Shown in pieces: positions 1 to 6,000 of a DNA stretch of 8,933 nt. This stretch comes from an uncultured Prevotella sp. (GTDB lineage: Bacteria > Bacteroidota > Bacteroidia > Bacteroidales > Bacteroidaceae), in assembly GCA_905234355.1 (NCBI GenBank), contig CAJOHP010000088.1:1-8933 (forward strand). Direction: 5' to 3'. The stretch's first letter is position 1. Each line of letters opens with the position of its first letter. The translations under genes were made by a program, and so were the position numbers. A model generated the notes under the pieces. The model was not told the origin of the DNA, searched no databases, and saw nothing but the letters and a program-made list of their open reading frames with translations.

Positions 1-98
1 AGTTAAACAAAGAATTAAGTACGAAGAGCCGTGTGATGGGAGACTGTCAAGCACGGTTCCGTGAGAAGGGAGGGTGAAAGTCCCTCTACTTACTCGAT
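1..98 (+). mobile_element. Group II intron, 3' terminal part (5' part outside the window)
   Basis: This is the last 98 bases of a group II intron, a self-splicing and retromobile ribozyme. A complete 34-base domain V and a domain VI with a bulged branch-point adenosine are visible, followed by a CTCGAT 3' end like that of many bacterial group II introns. The intron therefore runs left to right and its body, perhaps with a reverse transcriptase/maturase gene, lies upstream of base 1. I place the 3' splice site after T98 because that puts A92 seven bases from the end, the usual branch-point distance, and the terminal dinucleotide is AT (the usual AY). Bases 1-25 probably belong to the region just before domain V. 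Whether the full intron is intact cannot be seen here. The intron/exon boundary is inferred from structure, not from an empty-site comparison. Confidence 0.9.
26..98 (+). ncRNA. Group II intron domains V and VI (catalytic core and branch-point helix)
   Basis: Domain V is bases 26-59. The lower stem pairs 26-34 with 51-59 and includes G-U pairs. The upper stem pairs 35-39 with 44-48 and is capped by a GAGA (GNRA-type) tetraloop at 40-43. A two-base bulge AA lies at 49-50. The catalytic AGC triad of the family is at 27-29. Domain VI spans about 63-95: GAGAA (63-67) pairs with TT and CTC around the unpaired A92, the predicted lariat branch point. G68-C89 and then 69-74 with 82-87 continue the stem, with A88 as a further bulge, under a TGAAAGT loop (75-81). 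All core elements look intact, so there is no sign of decay in the part that is visible. Confidence 0.9.
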
Positions 99-124
99 AG
101 AGTCATAAAAAGGCTGATGGCTCT
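99..124 (+). other. Hairpin directly at the intron 3' junction
   Basis: Bases 99-106 pair with 117-124 over eight consecutive positions (one T-G wobble at 103/120), with a 10-base loop at 107-116. The left arm begins on the first base after the predicted intron end. It could be an exon structure used in target-site recognition, part of an unusual 3' extension of the intron, or chance. The pairing is seen in the sequence; the role is not known. Confidence 0.5.
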
Positions 125-164
125 ATGTCGGGAGTTCTTTGAATGCAATTCATAGCAGAACGTG

Positions 165-187
165 GAATTGAGAACGGTCTCCAATTC
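165..187 (+). other. Strong hairpin, possible weak terminator
   Basis: Bases 165-173 pair with 178-187 over nine base pairs with a single bulged C and a four-base ACGG loop. The first T-run (198-202) starts ten bases after the stem, which is too far and too short for a textbook intrinsic terminator. The stem could still end transcription coming out of the intron or from an upstream gene. The structure is clear; the function is a guess. Confidence 0.4.
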
Positions 188-284
188 GTAACCCCGATTT
201 TTCTCAATCCTCCGCACTGCCTTTATATAAAGAAGAATTGCTTTTCTTTCCAAAGTTACGAAGAAAAAAATCACGTCCATTCCT

Positions 285-315
285 TTTGCGCTTCCATGCT
301 TTTTCCGTACTTTTG
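285..315 (+). promoter_or_regulatory. Bacteroidetes-type promoter of the PL9 lyase gene
   Basis: A -33 element TTTG (285-288) and a -7 element TACTTTTG (308-315, matching TAnnTTTG) are separated by 19 bases, which fits the primary sigma-factor consensus of Bacteroidetes. Transcription would start near base 322, leaving a leader of about 20 bases before the ATG at 343. This also argues against the in-frame upstream ATG at 238, which lies before the promoter. No Shine-Dalgarno sequence is seen, as usual in this phylum. Confidence 0.75.
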
Positions 316-342
316 CACTCGAAAACGCGAAACGACAAGCCC

Positions 343-1548
343 ATGACCCTCCGACAGACCACCTTGCTGCTCCTGCTGACGGCCCTGACGGCCCTTCATG
401 CCACCGTGCGGCACGCCGCGCCCACCGGCACCGACCAGCAGGGACTATCGCCACAGACGCCCGGACGCATTGATGCCATGATCAAGCTGCTCCAGCCCGG
501 CGACACCCTGCTGCTCGCCGACGGGCAGTACGACTTGAAGCGGAAACTCTTCATCGCTCAGAGCGGGCGCCCCGACAGTCTCATCACCATCTGCGCCGCC
601 CCAGGCGCACGCCCCGTGCTCGACTTCCGGTGGCAACCCAACGGCAACGGCAACAACGGCATACAGATGAAAGGCAGCTACCTGCACCTCAAAGGACTCA
701 CCGTGCGCTATGCCGGATACAAGGGCGTGTGGCTGGAGTATGCCAGCCACTGCGTGATAGAGCAGCTCGACGTCTACGGCTGTTGCAACGCGGGCATACA
801 GCTGCGCAAGGGAGGGCACAACCTGGTGCTCAACTGCGACGCCCACGACAACTTCGACTACCAGGACGACGGCAGCAACGCCGACGGCTTTGCCGACAAA
901 CAAGGGGGAGCGCCTTACCCCGGCAACACCTACATAGGCTGCAGGGCATGGCACAACAGCGACGACGGATGGGACTCCTACCAGCGCACCACCGGCGACA
1001 GCGTGCCCACACGATACATAGGCTGCATAGCCTACGCCAACGGGCCGGCCTTCTTCGACCTCTCGCAGCATCCCAGGGTCAACGGCATCGACGCCACGCT
1101 CGACTGCTTCAAGGGCAAGGACCTCAAGCACTTCCCCAACGGAGGAAACTCCAACGGCTTCAAGGTGGGAGGAAAGGGCACCCCACACCATGTGGAACTC
1201 GTGGGATGTCTTGCCGTGGGACACCGTGCCAAGGGCTTCGACCAGAACCACAACACAGGCACCATGAGCATCATGGCGTGCACGGCCTATCAGAACGGCG
1301 TCAACTTCGGGTTCGGCAACCTGGAGCCCTGCCGCCTTTCGCTCGTGGGATGCACCAGCGTGAGTCCCAAAGAGCACCATGTGCTCACGCCGCCCAACGG
1401 GCAGACACAGCAGGTAGCCAACACATGGAACAGCGGCCTGCCGCTCGACGCCGCCGACTTCGAGAGCCTGGACGTGGCACAATATATCCTCGCGCCCCGC
1501 CGCGCCGACGGGTCGCTGCCCGACACGCCGCTGCTCAGGCGCAAATGA
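343..1548 (+). CDS. Secreted PL9-family pectate lyase-like protein (right-handed beta-helix)
   Basis: A 401-residue exported protein predicted to cleave polygalacturonate-type acidic polysaccharide by calcium-dependent beta-elimination. Residues 1 to about 20-26 form a signal peptide with a Leu-rich core. From about 105 to 345 short repeated strands with many Gly, Asn and Cys residues suggest a right-handed parallel beta-helix. Motifs typical of family PL9 are present: NADGFADK (179-186), HNSDDGWD (204-211), NSNGFKVGG (269-277) and KGFDQNHNTG (297-306). By comparison with Pel9A, D181, D207, D208 and D211 are the likely calcium ligands and K274 the likely catalytic base. The start at 343 was chosen over the ATG at 238 because the signal peptide begins there and the promoter lies between the two. 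No SusC/SusD, sugar transporter or regulator is adjacent. The exact substrate is uncertain, since PL9 includes members acting on other uronic-acid polymers. Confidence 0.88.
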   Translation: MTLRQTTLLLLLTALTALHATVRHAAPTGTDQQGLSPQTPGRIDAMIKLLQPGDTLLLADGQYDLKRKLFIAQSGRPDSLITICAAPGARPVLDFRWQPNGNGNNGIQMKGSYLHLKGLTVRYAGYKGVWLEYASHCVIEQLDVYGCCNAGIQLRKGGHNLVLNCDAHDNFDYQDDGSNADGFADKQGGAPYPGNTYIGCRAWHNSDDGWDSYQRTTGDSVPTRYIGCIAYANGPAFFDLSQHPRVNGIDATLDCFKGKDLKHFPNGGNSNGFKVGGKGTPHHVELVGCLAVGHRAKGFDQNHNTGTMSIMACTAYQNGVNFGFGNLEPCRLSLVGCTSVSPKEHHVLTPPNGQTQQVANTWNSGLPLDAADFESLDVAQYILAPRRADGSLPDTPLLRRK

Positions 1549-1578
1549 TGCCACTCACTCCCACCCCCCGACCATCTT

Positions 1579-2385
1579 ATGACCGACACCCCATCTGCTC
1601 TATCGCCCGTCATCACAGCCTACGACATGGGCTCCGGCGTGACCGCCTTCAGCACCACGCGCCACGGCGGCTGTAGCACGGGGCTCTATGCCTCGCTCAA
1701 CGTCAATCCCTACTGCGGCGACGACCCGCACCATGTGGCCCGCAACCGCGCGGCGCTCTGCCGCCACTTGGGCATCGCGCCCGACCGGCTGCTGCTGCCC
1801 CACCAGACCCACCAGACCCGCGTGGCCTGCATAGACAGCCACTTCATGAGCCTGCCCGCCGATGCACAGCAGGCGGCCCTGGAAGGCGTCGACGCCCTCA
1901 CGACAAGCCTCGAGGGCCTCTGTATAGGTGTGAGCACGGCCGACTGCATACCCGTGCTGCTCTACGACCCGGTCAGGAGAGCCGTTGCCGCCATACACGC
2001 CGGATGGCGCGGCACGGTGCAGCGCATCGTCAGACACGCCGTACACACGATGGTCCAGACCTATGGCACCCGGCCGGCCGACATCGTGGTACAGATAGGG
2101 CCGGGCATCGGCATGGAGCGCTTCGAGGTGGGACAGGAGGTCTACGACGCCTTCGCACAGGCAGGATTCGACATGGACCGCATCAGCCGCCGATACGACA
2201 AGTGGCACATAGACCTGCCCCTGTGCAACAGTATGCAGCTGGCCGAGGCCGGCGTGGCGCAAGGCCATATAGCCCGCTCGGCCGCCTGCACCTTTGAGCA
2301 GCATCACACCTACTTCTCAGCCCGGCGGCTGGGCACAGCCTCGGGACGCATGCTCACCGCCATCATGCTGGAGCATGGGCAGTGA
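1579..2385 (+). CDS. pgeF: PgeF/YfiH-family purine nucleoside phosphorylase (multicopper polyphenol oxidase/laccase domain)
   Basis: A 268-residue cytoplasmic enzyme of the YfiH/YlmD/FAMIN family (old names: laccase domain, DUF152). Family members phosphorolyse adenosine and inosine and deaminate adenosine; in Escherichia coli YfiH was also named peptidoglycan editing factor. The metal-site residues are recognisable: H78 in HQTHQTRV, C123 in STADC and H140 in IHAGWRG, with spacings of 45 and 17 residues as I recall for this family. Other family signatures are STTRHGG near 25-31, GVDAL at 103-107, IGPGIG at 173-178 and CTFEQHHTYFSARR at 237-250. The length is normal. It starts 30 bases after the lyase stop with no visible promoter in between, so it is probably cotranscribed with the lyase although no shared function is evident. 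Its end overlaps the convergent LOG gene. Confidence 0.93.
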   Translation: MTDTPSALSPVITAYDMGSGVTAFSTTRHGGCSTGLYASLNVNPYCGDDPHHVARNRAALCRHLGIAPDRLLLPHQTHQTRVACIDSHFMSLPADAQQAALEGVDALTTSLEGLCIGVSTADCIPVLLYDPVRRAVAAIHAGWRGTVQRIVRHAVHTMVQTYGTRPADIVVQIGPGIGMERFEVGQEVYDAFAQAGFDMDRISRRYDKWHIDLPLCNSMQLAEAGVAQGHIARSAACTFEQHHTYFSARRLGTASGRMLTAIMLEHGQ

Positions 2386-2911
2386 GCAGCATGCGCTGCA
2401 CGTCGGAGAGTGTGCGGGCCACCTGGATGTGCTGCTGCCACGGGCCGCGCATGGCCCCACGGGCCGACAGGTCGTCGAGACAGGCCACGAGCGAGTCCCA
2501 GTAGCCGCCGATGTTCCACAGCACAATGGGCTTGCGGTGATAGCCCAGCGTGTGCATGGCGGCCACGGTGAACAGCTCGTCGAGCGTGCCCAGACCGCCC
2601 GGCAGCACCACGAAGGCATCGCTGCGGCACATCATCTCCTGCTTGCGGTCGGTCAGGTCTTCACACGCTATCTCCACATCCATCCACACACTGGCCTTGC
2701 CCATCTGGCTGATGCGCCTGGGCACCACGCCTATCACACGGCCGCCCGCCTCACGGGCGGCTTGGCTCACGGCGTGCATCAGGCCCGCATCGTGGCCACC
2801 GAACACGATGGCGTGGCCGCACGAGGCCGACCACGCTCCCAACTCTCGCGCCGCATCGAAGCATGCAGGCGCCATCTGCTCATTGGCAGAACAAAACACA
2901 CAGATAGTCAT
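2363..2911 (-). CDS. LOG family protein (TIGR00730), nucleoside 5'-monophosphate phosphoribohydrolase
   Basis: A 182-residue cytoplasmic Rossmann-type protein of the LOG family, whose members remove ribose 5'-phosphate from cytokinin nucleotides or AMP-like nucleotides. Signatures are FGGHDAGLM (37-45), DLTDRKQEMM (85-94) with the catalytic-type R89, and LPGGLGTLDE (103-112) with E112. The start at 2911 (MTICVFCSAN) was preferred over an in-frame ATG at 2980 because family members start at this point, and because the extra 23 residues would be read from the gene's own promoter region. The last 23 bases overlap the end of pgeF in opposite orientation, so the two genes are convergent. In bacteria the physiological role is often unclear (nucleotide recycling or cytokinin-like products). 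The nearby purine nucleoside phosphorylase makes a nucleotide-salvage link possible but unproven. Confidence 0.92.
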   Translation of the reverse strand: MTICVFCSANEQMAPACFDAARELGAWSASCGHAIVFGGHDAGLMHAVSQAAREAGGRVIGVVPRRISQMGKASVWMDVEIACEDLTDRKQEMMCRSDAFVVLPGGLGTLDELFTVAAMHTLGYHRKPIVLWNIGGYWDSLVACLDDLSARGAMRGPWQQHIQVARTLSDVQRMLLTAHAPA

Positions 2912-2920
2912 AACGGGGGG

Positions 2921-2952
2921 CAAAGGTAGTCTTTTTTTGGCAAAGGGCGAAA
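2921..2952 (-). promoter_or_regulatory. Promoter of the LOG gene, with very short leader
   Basis: On the minus strand a perfect -7 element TACCTTTG lies at 2928-2921. A weak -33 match (TTTC, 2952-2949) sits 20 bases upstream. Transcription would start near 2914-2915, only about three to four bases before the ATG at 2911-2909, so the message would be almost leaderless. The -7 box is clear; the -33 box is poor. Confidence 0.55.
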
Positions 2953-3008
2953 GCTTTCCGACTTTTTTCCTGATGCTCAACGGATGAAAGCCGATTTACA
3001 CCCACTTA

Positions 3009-3040
3009 TTTGGCGCTTTCAAAAAGAATGCGTAACTTTG
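3009..3040 (+). promoter_or_regulatory. Bacteroidetes-type promoter of the C10 protease gene
   Basis: TTTG at 3009-3012 and TAACTTTG at 3033-3040 are separated by 20 bases, an essentially perfect match to the Bacteroidetes consensus. The expected start site is near 3047, giving an AT-rich leader of about 34 bases that ends in the TA tract and the ATG at 3081. It points away from the LOG promoter in the same intergenic region. Confidence 0.8.
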
Positions 3041-3065
3041 CACCACTATATTTCTTCTACATTAT

Positions 3066-3081
3066 TATATATATATATATA
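3066..3081 (+). repeat. (TA)8 dinucleotide tract abutting the protease start codon
   Basis: Eight uninterrupted TA units run directly into the start codon, whose AT continues the alternation. The tract lies in the 5' untranslated region downstream of the promoter. It is AT-rich and unstructured, as expected for strong initiation without a Shine-Dalgarno sequence. Slippage would change leader length rather than reading frame. Confidence 0.9.
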
Positions 3082-6000
3082 TGAGAACACGTCTACTTAC
3101 CCTGGCATTGTCGGTACTGTCGTTGGCCAGTGCCTCTGCCAAACCCATCACTCGTGAGCAGGCCCTGCAGCGTGCCTGCACCTTCATGGCCGAGCAGCGC
3201 GACTTCCGCCGGCTGTTGCCCGTGGTCGACGACAGGCGCCTGGCCCCGCGGCGACGCGGCGCACAGACGGCTGGCGAGGTGCTGCCCTACTACGTCTTCG
3301 ACAAGGGCAACGGCGAGGGCTACGTGATCGTCTCGGGCGACGACCAGACCATCGGTGTGCTGGGCTACTGCGACGACGGCACCTTCGACTACGAGCAGCT
3401 ACCGCCCAACATGCGTGAGTGGCTCGACGACTACGCCCGGCAGATAGCCCTGCTGCAGAGCGGCGACGCCGTGGCCCGGCGTGCACCCTCTACCCACCCC
3501 AAGGTGGAGCAGCTCATGACGAGCAAATGGAGCCAGGGCAACCCCTACAACCTCAACTGTCCGCTCGACGGCGGCAGCCGCTCGGTCACCGGCTGCGTGG
3601 CCACCGCCATGGCACAGCTGCTCTACTACAACCGCGAGCGCTCCGTGAGCGAGACCACAGCAGCCATACCTGCCTATGAGACCTGGACGAAGAAAATCAG
3701 AGTAGCCGCCATACCCGCCGGCTCGCCTATAGACTGGAGCCACATGGCCGACACCTACGGCGCGGCCACCGACCTGCAGAAGAAGGCCGTGGCCGACCTC
3801 ATGCTCTACTGCGGAGCAGCGGCCAAGATGGACTACACCGCCAGCTCGTCGGGAGCACAGTCGTGGGATGCCTATCAGGCCTTCGCCAAATACTTCGGCT
3901 ACGGCAAGTCGGTGAAGTACTACAGCTATCAGGACATAGCCACCGACGAGCAGTGGGACGCCATCGTCTATGCCGAGATGGCCGCCGGACGGCCCATCTA
4001 CATCAGCGGTTCCAACAGCGAGGGCGGACACGCCTTCGTCTGCGACGGCTACGACGGCAACCTGCGCTACCACATCAACTGGGGATGGGGCGGACAGAGC
4101 GACGGCTACTACTACCTCACCAACCTCACGCCCGGTCAAGGACAGGGCATCGGCGGCAGCAGCTCGGGCTACAACTCCTACCGCGAAATCATCGTGGGCT
4201 TGGAGCCCGAGAACTACGGCGCCAAGGCCATGAGCTTCGCCGACGCCACAGCCAAGCGCATCTGCCTGGCACACTTCGACGCCGACGCCGACGGCACCGT
4301 GAGCTACAGCGAGGCCGCCGCCGTGACCACGCTGGGCGACGCCTTCCAGGGACAGACCACGCTGAAGACGTTTGCCGAGCTCTACTACTTCACCTCGCTC
4401 ACCGCCCTGCCCGACGATGCCTTCGCCGGCTGCAGGCAGCTGGAGAGCGTCAAGCTGCCCAAGGCACTCACCGTCATAGGCCAGCGCGCCTTCAAGGGCT
4501 GCGACAAGCTGCGGCAGCTCATCCTGCCCTCGGGCATCACCGCCATAGGGCAGGAGGCCTTCGACGGATGCAAGCAGCTCACGCAGATGGAACTGCCCAC
4601 GGCGCTCACCGCCATAGCACCCGCCACGTTCAGGGACTGCCAGTCGCTCACCGCCATCGGCCTGCCGCTCGCCGTCGACGCCATAGGCAGCGAGGCCTTT
4701 GCCCGGTGCACAAGGCTCGCCAGCATGTCGGTGAAGACCTTCAGGCCTGCCACCATCAGCATGGGCGACAACGTCTTCGACGGCACAGACCTGAGCAAAG
4801 CCACGCTACACGTCATGCAGGGCACCAAGGCTTTCTTTGCCGACGCGCCACAGTGGCAGCACTTCGGCACCATCGTCGAGCAGCGCGAGCTGTCGGCAGG
4901 ACAGTTTGCCACCGTCGAGGCCGGACAGACCTACTACCTCTACAACGTGGCCACGGGCATGTATCTCACCAAGGGCGAGGCATGGGGCACGCAGGCCATC
5001 GTGAGCGAGAGCCCCATGCGCTTCAAGCTGGGCCACACGGCATCCATGCCCGAGGGCGTCTACTATCTCACCTCGCCCGACACGGGCAAGAGCGGCACCT
5101 ACCTCTTCCGCACCACCAGCGACGACAACGTGGGGCAGGGCGTGGCGGCAGCCTTCGTCGACGGCACCTCGCTCACCCCGGCCACCTGCTACTGGCATAT
5201 CACGCCCACGGCCGACGACGACCGCGTCTACACCATACAGACGCCTGCCACCGCCGCCACCTATCAGGAGGGTCTCTACTGGGGCGTGCAGACCGACCAT
5301 GCCAGCAATGCCGCGGCACCCACCTACGGCGTCTATGCCGACGTGAGCTATGCCACCCACGCCAAGGGCTGCCAGTGGCAGTTCGTGCGCTACGACGAGG
5401 CCATCACCCAGCGCTATGAGGCAGCGCAGGTGCTGGCCAACCTGCTGGCCATAGCCAAGCGCCAAGGCGCCAAGGCCGGCGCCGAGCAGGCCGTCTACGA
5501 CAACCTCGACAGCTCCACCGAGCAAATCCTGGCCGCACAGGCGTCGCTGCGAAAGAAGCTCAGTCTCGTGAGCTTTGCCGATGCCACGCTGCGCGACAAC
5601 TGCATACGCCTCTTCGATGCCAACTTCGACGGCGAGCTGAGCTATGCCGAGGCGGCCGACGTGACCGACCTGGGATACTCCTTCACCTTCACGCGCAACA
5701 CCGGCATCACTACCTTCGACGAGCTGCAATACTTCACCAGCGTGCCCAGCATCTACGGCAACACCTTCGAGGGATGCACCAACCTCGTCTCCATCGTGCT
5801 GCCCAAGGGCGTGGAGCACATCTACTACCGCGCCTTCATGGGCTGCAAGAAGCTCACGGCCATCAACCTGCCTGAGTATCTCAGCACCCTGGGCGACAAC
5901 TGCTTCAACGGCTGCACGGCACTGCGCGAAGTGAGGGTGAGCAATCCCGACCCCGCCTCCATCTCTCTGGGCAGCGGCGTCTTCAGCGGTGTGGACCTGC

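Larger units (their letters stand above)
99..342. other. Gene-free AT-rich region between the intron and the lyase gene
   Basis: No convincing gene lies here. Short open frames on both strands have no recognisable domain and an unremarkable low-complexity composition. The stretch is clearly more AT-rich than the genes to its right. It holds two hairpins (99-124 and 165-187), a short T-run at 198-202, an A-rich tract around 262-270 and the lyase promoter at 285-315. It is probably the 3' exon of the intron insertion site plus the upstream control region of the lyase gene. What was interrupted by the intron cannot be identified from this side. Confidence 0.6.

Noticed and set aside
238..342. 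N-terminal extension of the lyase from the ATG at 238
   Set aside because: The extension lies before and across the promoter and would bury the signal peptide inside the protein.
143..346. 67-codon plus-strand frame after the intron
   Set aside because: No domain or signal, and it ends just past the lyase start, spanning its promoter. Most likely chance in gene-free sequence.
86..454. 122-codon minus-strand frame across the intron end, the gene-free region and the lyase start
   Set aside because: It crosses an intron boundary and antisense coding sequence, and is Arg/Ala-rich in one part only. No support as a gene.
445..1554. 369-codon open frame opposite the lyase gene
   Set aside because: Antisense shadow with Val/Gly/Ala/His-rich composition and no family signature; the plus-strand frame has clear PL9 motifs.
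2912..2980. N-terminal extension of the LOG protein from the ATG at 2980
   Set aside because: It runs through the gene's own promoter region, and LOG proteins normally begin at the MTICVFCSAN-like strand.
3863..5419. 518-codon plus-strand frame inside the protease gene
   Set aside because: Out-of-frame shadow with Arg/His/Leu-rich low-complexity composition.
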